Source: Streptomyces tuirus
GTDB lineage: Bacteria > Actinomycetota > Actinomycetes > Streptomycetales > Streptomycetaceae
DNA length: 64,000 nt
NCBI GenBank assembly: GCA_018195615.1
Contig: JAGTPG010000002.1
Span: forward strand, 4,581,501-4,645,500
Direction of reading: 5' to 3'
Shown here: piece by piece, positions 50,244-58,315 of the stretch
Layout of the letters: every line of letters begins with the position of its first letter
Position numbering within the stretch: position 1 is the stretch's first letter
Notes under the pieces: generated by a model
What the model saw: the letters and a program-made list of their open reading frames with translations, nothing else
What the model was told of the DNA's origin: nothing
The model's database searches: none
Program-made: the position numbers and the translations under genes

Positions 50244-50366
50244 GCATACGAGGTTATAGGCGCCCACTGACAACGGACCCCGCCGGAGGAACACGGCAGG
50301 CCGCGCCCACGACGGCACGGACGCCTCTGGGAACCCAGTAGAGCCAGGACAACCGAGGGAACACAG

Positions 50367-50456
50367 ACGCCCCCCACGCACCCGCCAGAGCCAACCTACC
50401 CTTGCTGCCTTCCGGCCCTGGGGGAGTTCAGTCAGATAGCGCCGCGTGAGGGGCTG
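50367..50456 (-). ncRNA. ffs: Signal recognition particle RNA, small bacterial type
   Basis: On the minus strand the conserved apical region GGCCGGAAGGCAGCAAGGGT, with the GGAAG tetraloop and the GCAGCA internal loop, is present at about 50404-50424. Flanking arms pair perfectly for 10 bp (CCCCTCACGC at 50444-50453 with GCGTGGGGGG at 50370-50379). It lies immediately upstream of dnaX, its usual place in Streptomyces. Exact ends are estimated. Confidence 0.85.
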
Positions 50457-50530
50457 CGCCAAGGCTACCTGATGTCAGGGGCAGGGAACGAGTTCGCGAG
50501 CACTCCTCTCGGTCATGTAATGTTTCCGGC

Positions 50531-50614
50531 GGAGGATTCGCCTAGAGGCCTAGGGCGCACGCTTGGAAAGCGTGTTGGGGCAACCCCTCACGAGTTCGAA
50601 TCTCGTATCCTCCG
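50531..50614 (+). tRNA. tRNA-Ser (GGA), integration site of the second island
   Basis: Acceptor GGAGGAT/ATCCTCC, anticodon arm CACGC-TTGGAAA-GCGTG (GGA), long variable arm TTGGGGCAACCCC, T-arm CGAGTTCGAATCTCG. Its 3' part recurs at 56400. Confidence 0.95.
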
Positions 50615-50624
50615 CAGCCGCCTG
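50563..50624. repeat. Left attachment-like repeat
   Basis: Begins TTGGAAAGCGTG in the anticodon loop of tRNA-Ser and ends GCAGCCGCCTG, 10 bp beyond the tRNA. Differs from the right copy at two bases (CTCACGAG versus CTCGCGAG; GTATCC versus GTAGCC). Confidence 0.85.
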
Positions 50625-50636
50625 ACCAGGCGAAAC

Positions 50637-50671
50637 GAAGTGCCGGACCACTCATTGCGGTCCGGCACTTC
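50637..50671 (+). terminator. Hairpin after tRNA-Ser
   Basis: GAAGTGCCGGACC/GGTCCGGCACTTC, perfect 13-bp stem, 9-base loop. It lies inside the island side of the left repeat. Confidence 0.7.
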
Positions 50672-50681
50672 GGCATGTCCT

Positions 50682-50700
50682 GGTTGCAGTTTCGGTTGCA
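50682..50700 (+). promoter_or_regulatory. GGTTGCA pair (left end of island)
   Basis: GGTTGCA at 50682-50688 and 50694-50700, spaced 12 bp, 58 bp from the left repeat. A matching pair is at 56285-56303. Candidate arm-type recombinase sites. Confidence 0.5.
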
Positions 50701-50849
50701 TTTATAGGTGACATTTAGGGCATTTCCTCAAGCAGGAAAGGCGCACGCTCACGTCCTACGGTGAGACAGGCGCAGACGTTTGGCCTGCGGCGACTCTCGT
50801 CTCGGCGGATCCACGCGGAGCTGTCCATGGCCCCGGGACGACGTCGCGG

Positions 50850-51251
50850 TCATAGCCCGATCATCCGGACCTTGCTGCCGCACAGCCGGGTCAGGTCATC
50901 GACATCCGACGTGAGGATGGCGACCGGGCCAGGCTGACGCAAAGCCGCCTCCGCGACGGTGGCGTCGATCGCGTACTTGTGTCCGTGCAGACCGGCGCCC
51001 TTGAGCAGTTGGGCCGCCGCCTTGGCCGCCGCCTCCGTGACCGGCTCCACCTTGACCCGGGAGAGCGCCCATTGCAGTCGGGGCAGGTTCACCCTGGCGT
51101 GGCTCACCTCCACGATGGTGTTGGCGCTGACGACAAGGTCCGCTCCCATGTCGTGGAACACCTGGAACATCGCCAGGATTTTCCGGTCCTGCGCCACCCA
51201 GGCCGACAGCCCCTCGCTGTCCAGGACGACGGTCTCGATGTGCCCGCTCAC
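50850..51251 (-). CDS. PIN-domain toxin (VapC family)
   Basis: A 133-residue PIN-domain ribonuclease, the toxin of a VapBC pair. Acidic metal-site residues are visible: D in VVLDSEGL, E in TIVEVSHAR, D in YAIDATVAEAAL and D in ILTSDVDDLTRL. The GTG start overlaps the antitoxin stop by 4 bases (GTGA), giving the antitoxin-toxin order. All four acidic positions are intact, so it should be active. Probable targets are tRNA or other RNA, by family knowledge. Confidence 0.9.
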   Translation of the reverse strand: MSGHIETVVLDSEGLSAWVAQDRKILAMFQVFHDMGADLVVSANTIVEVSHARVNLPRLQWALSRVKVEPVTEAAAKAAAQLLKGAGLHGHKYAIDATVAEAALRQPGPVAILTSDVDDLTRLCGSKVRMIGL

Positions 51252-51496
51252 GCGGCGCTCGCGCCACCGGCGGCCTGCGTCGTACCGAAGATCCGCGCCC
51301 GCGCCTCGGCCAGCTCTTCCTCGCTGAAGGCCCCGTGCTCGTCTGTGTGGCTACGCAGGTCGGCCCCCAGGAGCTGGTGCCGGATCTGCCTGGCGACCGC
51401 TTCGGCCACGTAGCCGGAGACGTTGTCCGTGATCTTCTTCAGCTCCGCCACCTGCTCGGTGGGGAGTGTCACCGTGATGCGTGTGGTGTCAGCCAT
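51248..51496 (-). CDS. Ribbon-helix-helix antitoxin (VapB-like)
   Basis: An 82-residue antitoxin. The N-terminal ribbon-helix-helix (TTRITVTLPTEQVAELKKI, then SGYVAEAVARQI) binds DNA; the C-terminus (FSEEELAEARARIF) should wrap the toxin. ATG at 51496 lies within the palindrome at 51494-51518, fitting autorepression. A longer open frame upstream belongs to the neighbouring gene and is rejected. Confidence 0.88.
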   Translation of the reverse strand: MADTTRITVTLPTEQVAELKKITDNVSGYVAEAVARQIRHQLLGADLRSHTDEHGAFSEEELAEARARIFGTTQAAGGASAA

Positions 51497-51518
51497 ACCG
51501 CAAGCATACTGCGGTATG
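51494..51518. promoter_or_regulatory. Toxin-antitoxin operator over the start codon
   Basis: CATACCGCA-AGCATAC-TGCGGTATG: perfect 9-bp arms, with an overlapping smaller repeat GCATAC/GTATGC. The first three bases are the antitoxin start codon (minus strand), so the message may be nearly leaderless. Confidence 0.7.
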
Positions 51519-51623
51519 CGCGCTGCGGGCTGCCCTTTCGCCGCAGTCGGCCCGGTCAGCGGCAGTCGCGGCGACTGTCCGGTCGAGCAGGGGATCAGCC
51601 GGGCAGTTGTACGACGCGCCGGT

Positions 51624-51934
51624 TCAGCAGGCCCAGTAGCGGTACGCCTCGATCCATTGCCAGCCCTCGGGGCGGGTTCCGGCATCGGCAGGTCCAGAAT
51701 TCCGATGTCCTGTCGGACCGACCCCCGGGCGCAACGTGCGACCACGCGCCCGTCCTCGGCCAGATCGACACCGCCCACGCTCACCTCGACGCCGAGAACG
51801 GCCGTGGTGAACGGCACGGCAAGGCTCTCCTCCATCATCGTGAAGAAGCCGGTGCGCTGCTCATCCTCGCCGTAGGCGTCGACGGTGGCCTCTTCGATCA
51901 ACGCCTCCAGCACGGCTGGGCTCCAGGTGCTCAT
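51624..51934 (-). CDS. Hypothetical 103-residue protein beside the SNF2 gene (one apparent frameshift)
   Basis: Unrecognised, no clear domain. MSTWSPAVLEALIEEATVDA start, EDEQRTGFFTMMEESLAVPF, then a beta-rich part (VLGVEVSVGGVDLAEDGRVVA) and, after repair near 51670, the aromatic ending EGWQWIEAYRYWAC. It looks like a small soluble alpha/beta protein. Divergent from the SNF2 helicase with 182 bp between, so it may be regulated with it. Confidence 0.7.
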
Positions 51935-52116
51935 GGCCTGACCGTAGCGCCGTACCGCACGGTTGAGGACCGGTGTGCTCAGCAGCACCGTATCCGTCGT
52001 AGCGCCGTCGCCAGCAGTCAAGCCGAGGCCCGCGGTTGCCAGCGTGTGACGTTGCCTGGTGGGGTTCGGTAGTGAGCGGCCCCGGGAGGGGCCGGCAAGC
52101 GACAGGGCGGAAGAGA

Positions 52117-55029
52117 GTGGCACGAGTCGTCGTACGAGAGCCGAGTACGGGCGCGAGGGGCGCACCGCCGCTGGCCCGGCAGGAAACGTCCGCCTTCGTG
52201 AGGGAGCTGCTCGGCGCTGGCTGGGCGGCGGTGTTCCTGCCCGGTGAGCCCGCCCGCCTTGGGCAGCTGCTGCTGTGGAAGCCGACCGGGACAGCAGTCG
52301 GAGACCGTAAGGCACCCACCGGCCTTGAGACCGAGACGGTGGAGCTGGTCCTGCCGCACGGCCGCTCGGTCAGGCGGCGCAGGGTCGAAGGTTACTCGCT
52401 GCCCGTCGCCGTCGCCGTCTCCGCCCTGGCCGATACGGAGCCGACTCATCCCTCCGGCGCCGCCTGGCAGGCCGCCACTCGCTTCGCGCTGCGGCTGCTC
52501 GCCGACGGCCGCCTCCACCCGGCCCTCGCCCCCGCCGGTTACGACACCTGGCAGGTGGGTCCTTTCACCGCCGCTCAGCGCCAGACGCTTGACGCCCTGG
52601 CCGCCGCCTTCCCGCCGCACGCCCACTGTCTGCCCGAGCCCGGCCCCGGCCCCGGCCCGCTACGGATCGCCGAACCGGTCGCGCTGGTACGCCAGTTCTG
52701 CGACGCGGTCGCCGATGATCTGGTCCGTACCCCGGCCGCGCCGCTCGCCATGGGAGCGCTGCCGTACGCCTGGCGCGAGGCCCGTGCCGTGCCCGCCTTG
52801 CGTGAATGGGCCGAAGAAACCCAGGCGGCGCTCACCGCCGAGGTCAGTGTCTCCCTGCGCGTCGACGTACCCGAAGGACGCCGACGGCAGTTCCGGGCTG
52901 TCCTGCAGCTGCACACCGCGGCGGACCCGGCACTCGTCATCGAGGCCGCACGGCTGTGGAGCGAGCCGACCGAAGTGGAGCGGCTGCTCGGCCCGCGCGC
53001 CGAGACCGAGACCCTGCTCGCCCTGCGCCGCGGCGCCCGCGCCTGGCCTCCGCTGCGGAGGCTGCTCGACGATGCCGCTCCCGATCAGCTCCGGTTGACC
53101 GACGACGAAGCCTTCGATCTCCTCGGGGACGCCACGGACGCGCTGCGCGCGGCCGGTGTCGACGTGCACTGGCCGCGCGATCTGGTCAAGGCGCTCACCG
53201 CGACCGCGGAGATCGGGCAGCGCACCGCCCCCGGTTCCACCGCGGGCGGCCTGCTGGACACCGAGGCCCTCCTCGACTTCCGCTGGCAGGTCTCCCTCGG
53301 CGGCGAGCCGCTCACCGAGGCCGAGATGGATGCCCTCGCGGAGTCACGCCGTCCCCTCGTCCGGCTTCGCGACCAGTGGGTACTCGCCGACCCGAAGCTG
53401 GTGGCCCGCGCCAAGCGCCGCCGGATGGAACCGCTCACCCCCATGGAGGCGTTGAGCGCCGCGCTGACCGGCGAGGCCGAGCAGGACGGCGACCGGGTCG
53501 CCTGTACTGCGGTCGGTGCGTTCGGCGGCCTGGTCGCTCGTATCCGCGACCCCGAGGCCCGCACCCCCGTGCCCCAGCCCGCCGCCCTCAAGGCCACGTT
53601 GCGCGAGTACCAGAAGCGGGGCCTGGCCTGGCTGGCCGAGATGTGCGCACTCGGCCTCGGCGGCTGTCTCGCCGACGACATGGGCCTGGGCAAGACCATC
53701 ACCCTGCTCGCCCTGCACCTGCACCGCCAGAGCGACCCCACCACCGCGGGCCCCACCCTTGTCGTCTGCCCGGCCTCCCTGCTCGGCAACTGGCAGCGCG
53801 AGGCCGCCAGATTCGCACCGCTCACCCCCGTACGCCGCTACCACGGCGGCGACCGCCACCTGGGGGACCTGGCCGTCGACGAGATCGTCCTGGTCACCTA
53901 CGGGGTGCTGCGCCGCGACCGCGAGGTGCTCGCCGAGACAGCCTGGTCGCTGGTGGCCGCCGACGAGGCCCAGCACGTCAAGAACCCCTACGCCGTCACC
54001 GCCCGCGAACTGCGCGCCCTGCCCGCCCGCGCCCGCGTCGCTCTCACCGGCACCCCCGTGGAGAACAACCTCTCCGAACTGTGGGCACTGCTCGACTGGA
54101 CCACCCCCGGGCTGCTCGGCACACTCGCCGCCTTCCGTGACCGGCATGCCCGCGCCATCGAGGCGGGCGAGGATCCCGAGGCGGCCGAGCGCCTGTCCCG
54201 TCTCGTACGTCCCTTCCTGTTGCGCCGCAAGAAGTCCGACCCCGGCATCGCGCCCGAACTGCCGCCCAAGACCGAGACCGACCACGTCGTCCCGCTGACG
54301 GCCGAGCAGACCAGCCTGTACGAGGCGCAGGTCCGCGAGACCATGGCGAAGATCGCGGAGTCGGAGGGCATCGCCCGACGCGGTCTGGTGCTCAAGCTGC
54401 TCACCGCGCTGAAGCAGATCTGCAACCATCCCGCCCAATATCTGAAAGAGCCCCATCATGTGAAGGAGCACGGCCTGCGCCGGTCCGCTCCCCTGCGGGG
54501 CCGCTCCGGCAAGCTCGACCTGCTCGACGAACTTCTCGACACCATCACCGCCGAAGGCGAATCCGTGCTGGTCTTCACGCAGTACAAACAGATGGCAGCT
54601 CTGTTGGAGAAGCACCTCGCCGAGCGCGGCATCCCCACTCTCTTCCTGCACGGCGGCACCCCCGTCGCGCGGCGCGAGGAGATGGTGGACCGCTTCCAGC
54701 GCGGTGAAGTGCCGGTGTTCCTACTGTCGTTGAAGGCGGCGGGCACCGGACTCAACCTCACCCGCGCCACTCACGTCGTGCACTACGACCGCTGGTGGAA
54801 CCCGGCCGTCGAGGACCAGGCCACCGACCGCGCCTACCGCATCGGCCAGGACAGCCCCGTCCAGGTGCACAAGCTCCTCGCGGAGGGAACCGTGGAGGAC
54901 AAGGTGGCGAAGCTGCTCGAAGCCAAGCGCGCCCTCGCCGACGCCGTCGTCGGCTCCGGCGAGGCAGCCCTGACCGAACTGTCCGACGCCGATCTCGCCG
55001 AACTCGTCGTCCTTGGAAGGCAGTCATGA
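52117..55029 (+). CDS. SNF2-family DNA translocase/helicase
   Basis: A 970-residue SNF2/RapA-like ATPase, intact frame. An N-terminal region of about 480 residues without a recognised name (bacterial SNF2-associated type: WQVSLGGEPLTEAEMDALAE just before the motor) precedes the helicase. Walker A ADDMGLGKT near residue 524, DEAQ box (VAADEAQHVKNP) near 615, ALTGTPVENN, and the C-lobe SVLVFTQYKQM, GTGLNLTRATHVVHYDRWWNP, DRAYRIGQ. It should remodel or track on double-stranded DNA. GTG at 52117 chosen; its stop overlaps the SWIM start. Confidence 0.93.
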   Translation: MARVVVREPSTGARGAPPLARQETSAFVRELLGAGWAAVFLPGEPARLGQLLLWKPTGTAVGDRKAPTGLETETVELVLPHGRSVRRRRVEGYSLPVAVAVSALADTEPTHPSGAAWQAATRFALRLLADGRLHPALAPAGYDTWQVGPFTAAQRQTLDALAAAFPPHAHCLPEPGPGPGPLRIAEPVALVRQFCDAVADDLVRTPAAPLAMGALPYAWREARAVPALREWAEETQAALTAEVSVSLRVDVPEGRRRQFRAVLQLHTAADPALVIEAARLWSEPTEVERLLGPRAETETLLALRRGARAWPPLRRLLDDAAPDQLRLTDDEAFDLLGDATDALRAAGVDVHWPRDLVKALTATAEIGQRTAPGSTAGGLLDTEALLDFRWQVSLGGEPLTEAEMDALAESRRPLVRLRDQWVLADPKLVARAKRRRMEPLTPMEALSAALTGEAEQDGDRVACTAVGAFGGLVARIRDPEARTPVPQPAALKATLREYQKRGLAWLAEMCALGLGGCLADDMGLGKTITLLALHLHRQSDPTTAGPTLVVCPASLLGNWQREAARFAPLTPVRRYHGGDRHLGDLAVDEIVLVTYGVLRRDREVLAETAWSLVAADEAQHVKNPYAVTARELRALPARARVALTGTPVENNLSELWALLDWTTPGLLGTLAAFRDRHARAIEAGEDPEAAERLSRLVRPFLLRRKKSDPGIAPELPPKTETDHVVPLTAEQTSLYEAQVRETMAKIAESEGIARRGLVLKLLTALKQICNHPAQYLKEPHHVKEHGLRRSAPLRGRSGKLDLLDELLDTITAEGESVLVFTQYKQMAALLEKHLAERGIPTLFLHGGTPVARREEMVDRFQRGEVPVFLLSLKAAGTGLNLTRATHVVHYDRWWNPAVEDQATDRAYRIGQDSPVQVHKLLAEGTVEDKVAKLLEAKRALADAVVGSGEAALTELSDADLAELVVLGRQS

Positions 55030-56259
55030 GCCCCGCTGTCCCCGGCCCGCGCCGTGCGCCCGCCCGCGGCAAGCGTGCCTTCGCCGCGACCTGGTGGGGC
55101 CAGGCATGGGTGGCCGCCCTGGAGGACTCAACCCTGGACGCCGGACGGCTCTCGCGCGGACGCACCTACGCCCGCAAAGGCATGGTCGGCCCGGTCACCG
55201 TCGCTCCGGGCAAGGTCAGTGCCGCTGTCCAGGGCAGCCGCCCGCACCCGTACCGCTCATCGGTCCACCTGCCCGTCCTCACCGACCATCAGTGGGACAC
55301 CCTTCTCGACACGATCGCGGCCCGCGCCGGACATCTCGCGGCACTTCTCGACGCCGAGATGCCCGCCGAACTCGTGGACGACGCCCGGCTCGCAGGCGTC
55401 CCACTGCTCCCCTGCCCACCGAGCTCGATCCGGAGTGCTCCTGCCCCGACTGGGGATACCCCTGCAAGCACGCCGCCGCGCTCTGCTACGCCATCGCCGC
55501 CACCATCGACACCGACCCGTTCGTGCTCTTCGCGCTGCGCGGCCGCGGTCGCGAGGAGGTCTTCGCCCAGCTGCGCGCACTCCGTACGGCAGCACAGGAC
55601 ACCGCCGCCCCACCTGCACCGGCCGGCATCCCGGCCGCCGCCGCGTACGCCCACTGGGCCGAAGAGCCCCCGAACTGCCCGAACTCCCGGAACCCGCCGC
55701 CCACACCACAGCACTGCCCGTCGCTCCGCCACCCGGCACCGGCCTGGCCGCCGCGGACCTGGAACGCCTCATGGCCGACGCCACCGCGCGCGCCGCCCGG
55801 CTCCTCGCGGGCGACACCGCCGACCTGCACCTGACCCAGCACCAGGACGCCGTCCGCATCGCCGCAAGCAACCCCGGACCCGAGTGGTTCCACCACCTGA
55901 TCCAGAACACCGGCACCAACCCCACTGCCTTCGCACGCCTCACCCGCGCCTGGCGCCACGGCGGCCCCACGGGCATCACCGTCGCCGAACAGCCCCACAC
56001 CCCGGACCCGACGGTGATGAAGGCCACCCGCGCCGTCCTGGACGCGGCCCTCGCCGAGATGACCGACTCCCCCACACACCTCAGAGCCTGGCGCAACCGC
56101 CTCACCCTCACCCACCACGGCATCCAGCTGCGTCTGGGCCCCGACGCCCGCTGGTACCCCTACCTCCAGGACGACGACGGCGAATGGTGGCCCGCAGCAC
56201 CAGCCGACAGTGACCCGGTCACCGCGCTCACCGCGGCCTGGTCGCAGGACGGGGAGTAA
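55026..56259 (+). CDS. SWIM zinc-finger protein coupled to the SNF2 helicase (two apparent frameshifts)
   Basis: About 411 residues after repair. N-terminus RAFAATWWGQAWVAALED and RLSRGRTYARKG; then the SWIM zinc site CSCPDWGYPCKHAAALCY (CxCxnCxH) near residue 145; then a long helical C-terminus (LAAADLERLMADATARAARLL, GPEWFHHLIQN). SWIM domains bind DNA or proteins and in bacteria often travel with SNF2 genes. The ATG overlaps the SNF2 stop (ATGA). Breaks near 55415 and 55675, each repaired by one C. Confidence 0.88.
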
Positions 56260-56284
56260 GGCACCCACGCTGCTCCGCTTCCGT

Positions 56285-56303
56285 GGTTGCAGTTCTGGTT
56301 GCA
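56285..56303 (+). promoter_or_regulatory. GGTTGCA pair (right end of island)
   Basis: GGTTGCA at 56285-56291 and 56297-56303, 12 bp apart. Over 20 bp it differs from the left pair only at two central bases. 97 bp from the right repeat. Confidence 0.5.
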
Positions 56304-56399
56304 TTCACCGGCGTACAGCACCGTTCATAACCTCCACCCGGACCAGCCGCACCGCAGGTCAGGACGTTGCCGTACGCCCCAGAACCCCCGGACGAACAT

Positions 56400-56461
56400 T
56401 TGGAAAGCGTGTTGGGGCAACCCCTCGCGAGTTCGAATCTCGTAGCCTCCGCAGCCGCCTG
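56400..56461. repeat. Right attachment-like repeat (tRNA-Ser 3' fragment)
   Basis: Copy of 50563-50624 with 2 mismatches in 62. The 5' half of a tRNA is absent upstream (no D-arm), so it is not a second tRNA gene. Confidence 0.85.
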
Positions 56462-56565
56462 CACAGGCATGCCTGGGTCTCATGGATTGATCATTGGTCG
56501 CCTGGATCTGACTGACCACAGCGCCCTCTGGTAGGGGCGCACACACCAAGAGCATGATCTCTTGT

Positions 56566-56861
56566 ATGGCCACCAAGAAGGTGACAGTGACGATCCCGAG
56601 GATCTTCTGGACGAGGTCCGCGCCGAGGCGGCTGAACGGGGACTTTCGGTGTATGTCACCGAAGCGCTGCGATTCAAGCGCGACCGGGACCGTCTGCTGG
56701 AGCTGGTCGACTGGCTTCAGGAGGAACACGGCCCGGTCACCCAGGACGAGCACGCGGCCACGTTCGAGGAGTTGGAGGATCTCGACGCCGAGCATGAGCG
56801 CCGCCGCATCACCGGAGGACGCAAGTCTCCAGAGAGTTCGCGTGAAGAAGCGGGCCGGTGA
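56566..56861 (+). CDS. Antitoxin, ribbon-helix-helix type (one apparent frameshift)
   Basis: About 98 residues after repair. MATKKVTVTIPEDLLDEVRA at the start is a ribbon-helix-helix strand and helix, then SVYVTEALRFKRDRDRLLEL and an acidic C-terminus (TFEELEDLDAEHERRR) that would bind a toxin. The frame breaks near 56613 (CCC needing CCCC in TIP-EDLL). It ends in GTGA, the overlap at which a VapC toxin would start; only a remnant follows. Confidence 0.8.
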
Positions 56862-57068
56862 GTACGGGCAGCCGACATCGGCAAGGACGATGCCCGCCAG
56901 GCCCGCCGGCTCCTGGCCGATGCAAAGCTCCGCGGCCACGAGTACGCGATCGGCGCGGTGCTCGGCGTCGTCGCCCGGCAGCAGCAGGGACGGGTCACCG
57001 TCTTCGCCTCGGACGGGGATGATCTGGAGGTGCTGGTCCCGAAGGCGGTCGTCGTCAGGCAGGTCTGA
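56858..57068 (+). pseudogene. Truncated VapC toxin remnant
   Basis: The GTG at 56858 overlaps the antitoxin stop, but about half of a PIN domain is missing. The surviving C-terminal part (from about 56872) reads RRLLADAKLRGHEYAIGAVL, then GRVTVFASDGDDLEVLV. The third and fourth acidic sites of a PIN domain, normally YAID and SDxDD, are here YAIG and SDGDD. N-terminal sites are absent, so no active toxin is expected. Confidence 0.75.
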
Positions 57069-57162
57069 CCCGACGTAGCCGCCTGCACGGGCGGAGCGGA
57101 GCGTCGGGCCGTGGTCGTGGCTCGGCCCTTCGGCGTGGGCTCGGGGCCGCCCTCGCTCGCCG

Positions 57163-58161
57163 TCAGCGGGTGGCGAGGAGGTCGAGTGTGTCGATGACGC
57201 GGTTGGAGAAGCCCCACTCGTTGTCGTACCAGGCGACCACCTTGACGTGGCGGCCGTCGACGCGGGTGAGGGCCGAGTCGAAGATCGACGAGGCCGGATT
57301 GCCCGTGATGTCGGACGACACGAGCGGGTCGTCCGAGTACTCGAGGATGCCGGCGAGCGGGCCCTGCGCCGCGGTGCGGTACGCCGCCAGCACGTCGTCG
57401 CGCGTCACCTCGCGGGCGACGGTCGTGTTGAGTTCGACGATCGAGCCCACCGGGACGGGGACCCGGATCGAGTCGCCCGACAGCTTGCCGTCCAGGTTCG
57501 GCAGGACCAGGCCGATCGCCTTGGCGGCGCCCGTCGTGGTCGGCACGATGTTGACCCCGGCGGCGCGGGCGCGGCGGGCGTCGCGGTGCGGACCGTCCTG
57601 CAGGTTCTGCTCCTGCGTGTAGGCGTGCACCGTCGTCATGAAGCCGTGCTCGATGCCCGCGAGCTCGTCGAGCACCGCGGCCAGCGGCGCGAGCGCGTTG
57701 GTCGTGCACGAGGCGTTCGAGACGATCGTGTGCACGTCCGGATCGTACGCGTCGGTGTTGACCCCGAACGCGAGCGTGACATCGGCGCCGTCCGACGGCG
57801 CACCGACGAGTACCTTCTTCGCGCCCGCGTCGAGGTGGGCACGGGCGGCCTTCGCCGAGGTGAAGCGGCCGGTGGCTTCCAGGACGATGTCGACGCCGAG
57901 TTCGGCCCAGGGGAGCTGCGCCGGTTCGCGTTCGGCGAGCACCGTGATGCGACGGCCGTCGACGACGAGGGTGTCCCCGTCGGCAGTCACCGGGCGGCCC
58001 AGCCGGCCGGCCGTCGTGTCAAAGGCGAGCAGCCGGGCGAGGGTGGCGGGCTCCGTGAGGTCGTTGACGGCGACGATGTCGAGGTCGCTGTCGCGTTCGA
58101 GCAGTGCGCGCAGCACATTCCGTCCGATGCGGCCGAATCCGTTGATCGCGATGCGCGTCAT
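57163..58161 (-). CDS. gap: Type I glyceraldehyde-3-phosphate dehydrogenase
   Basis: Glycolytic NAD-dependent dehydrogenase that forms 1,3-bisphosphoglycerate. 332 residues, intact frame. INGFGRIGRNVLRAL nucleotide motif at the N-terminus, catalytic cysteine in NASCTTNALAP, HAYTQEQ, and the C-terminal WYDNEWGFSNR. Streptomycetes have more than one gap gene; this copy is not next to pgk or tpi, so it is likely a secondary isoenzyme. Convergence or co-regulation with the GlxA regulator upstream is possible. Confidence 0.95.
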   Translation of the reverse strand: MTRIAINGFGRIGRNVLRALLERDSDLDIVAVNDLTEPATLARLLAFDTTAGRLGRPVTADGDTLVVDGRRITVLAEREPAQLPWAELGVDIVLEATGRFTSAKAARAHLDAGAKKVLVGAPSDGADVTLAFGVNTDAYDPDVHTIVSNASCTTNALAPLAAVLDELAGIEHGFMTTVHAYTQEQNLQDGPHRDARRARAAGVNIVPTTTGAAKAIGLVLPNLDGKLSGDSIRVPVPVGSIVELNTTVAREVTRDDVLAAYRTAAQGPLAGILEYSDDPLVSSDITGNPASSIFDSALTRVDGRHVKVVAWYDNEWGFSNRVIDTLDLLATR

Positions 58162-58315
58162 GAGTGGTGGTGTCCCCTCGGTCCCTTTATCCCGTTACCC
58201 CTTTGGGTTCGTCATCAGCGTCGCGTGCGGCATCCGCCCGTGACAGCGGCGTGATCGCCAGGGTTCAAAAGGATCGCGCCAGCGACGCCGCGTGACGTGA
58301 CGTGACGGCGGGCTA

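Larger units (their letters stand above)
50563..56461. mobile_element. Integrase-less genomic island in tRNA-Ser, about 5.8 kb
   Basis: 62-bp repeats at 50563-50624 (in tRNA-Ser) and 56400-56461 (fragment only), with 2 mismatches. Just inside each end is a pair of GGTTGCA repeats 12 bp apart. Content: VapBC pair, 103-residue protein, SNF2 helicase, SWIM protein. No integrase, replication or transfer gene remains. Confidence 0.8.
56260..56565. other. Right end of the island
   Basis: 306 bases with no gene: GGTTGCA pair, the tRNA-Ser fragment (56400-56461), then chromosomal sequence up to the next antitoxin gene. Confidence 0.7.

Noticed and set aside
56396..56461. Second tRNA-Ser gene
   Set aside because: Only the part from the anticodon loop to the 3' end exists; no D-arm or 5' acceptor strand upstream.
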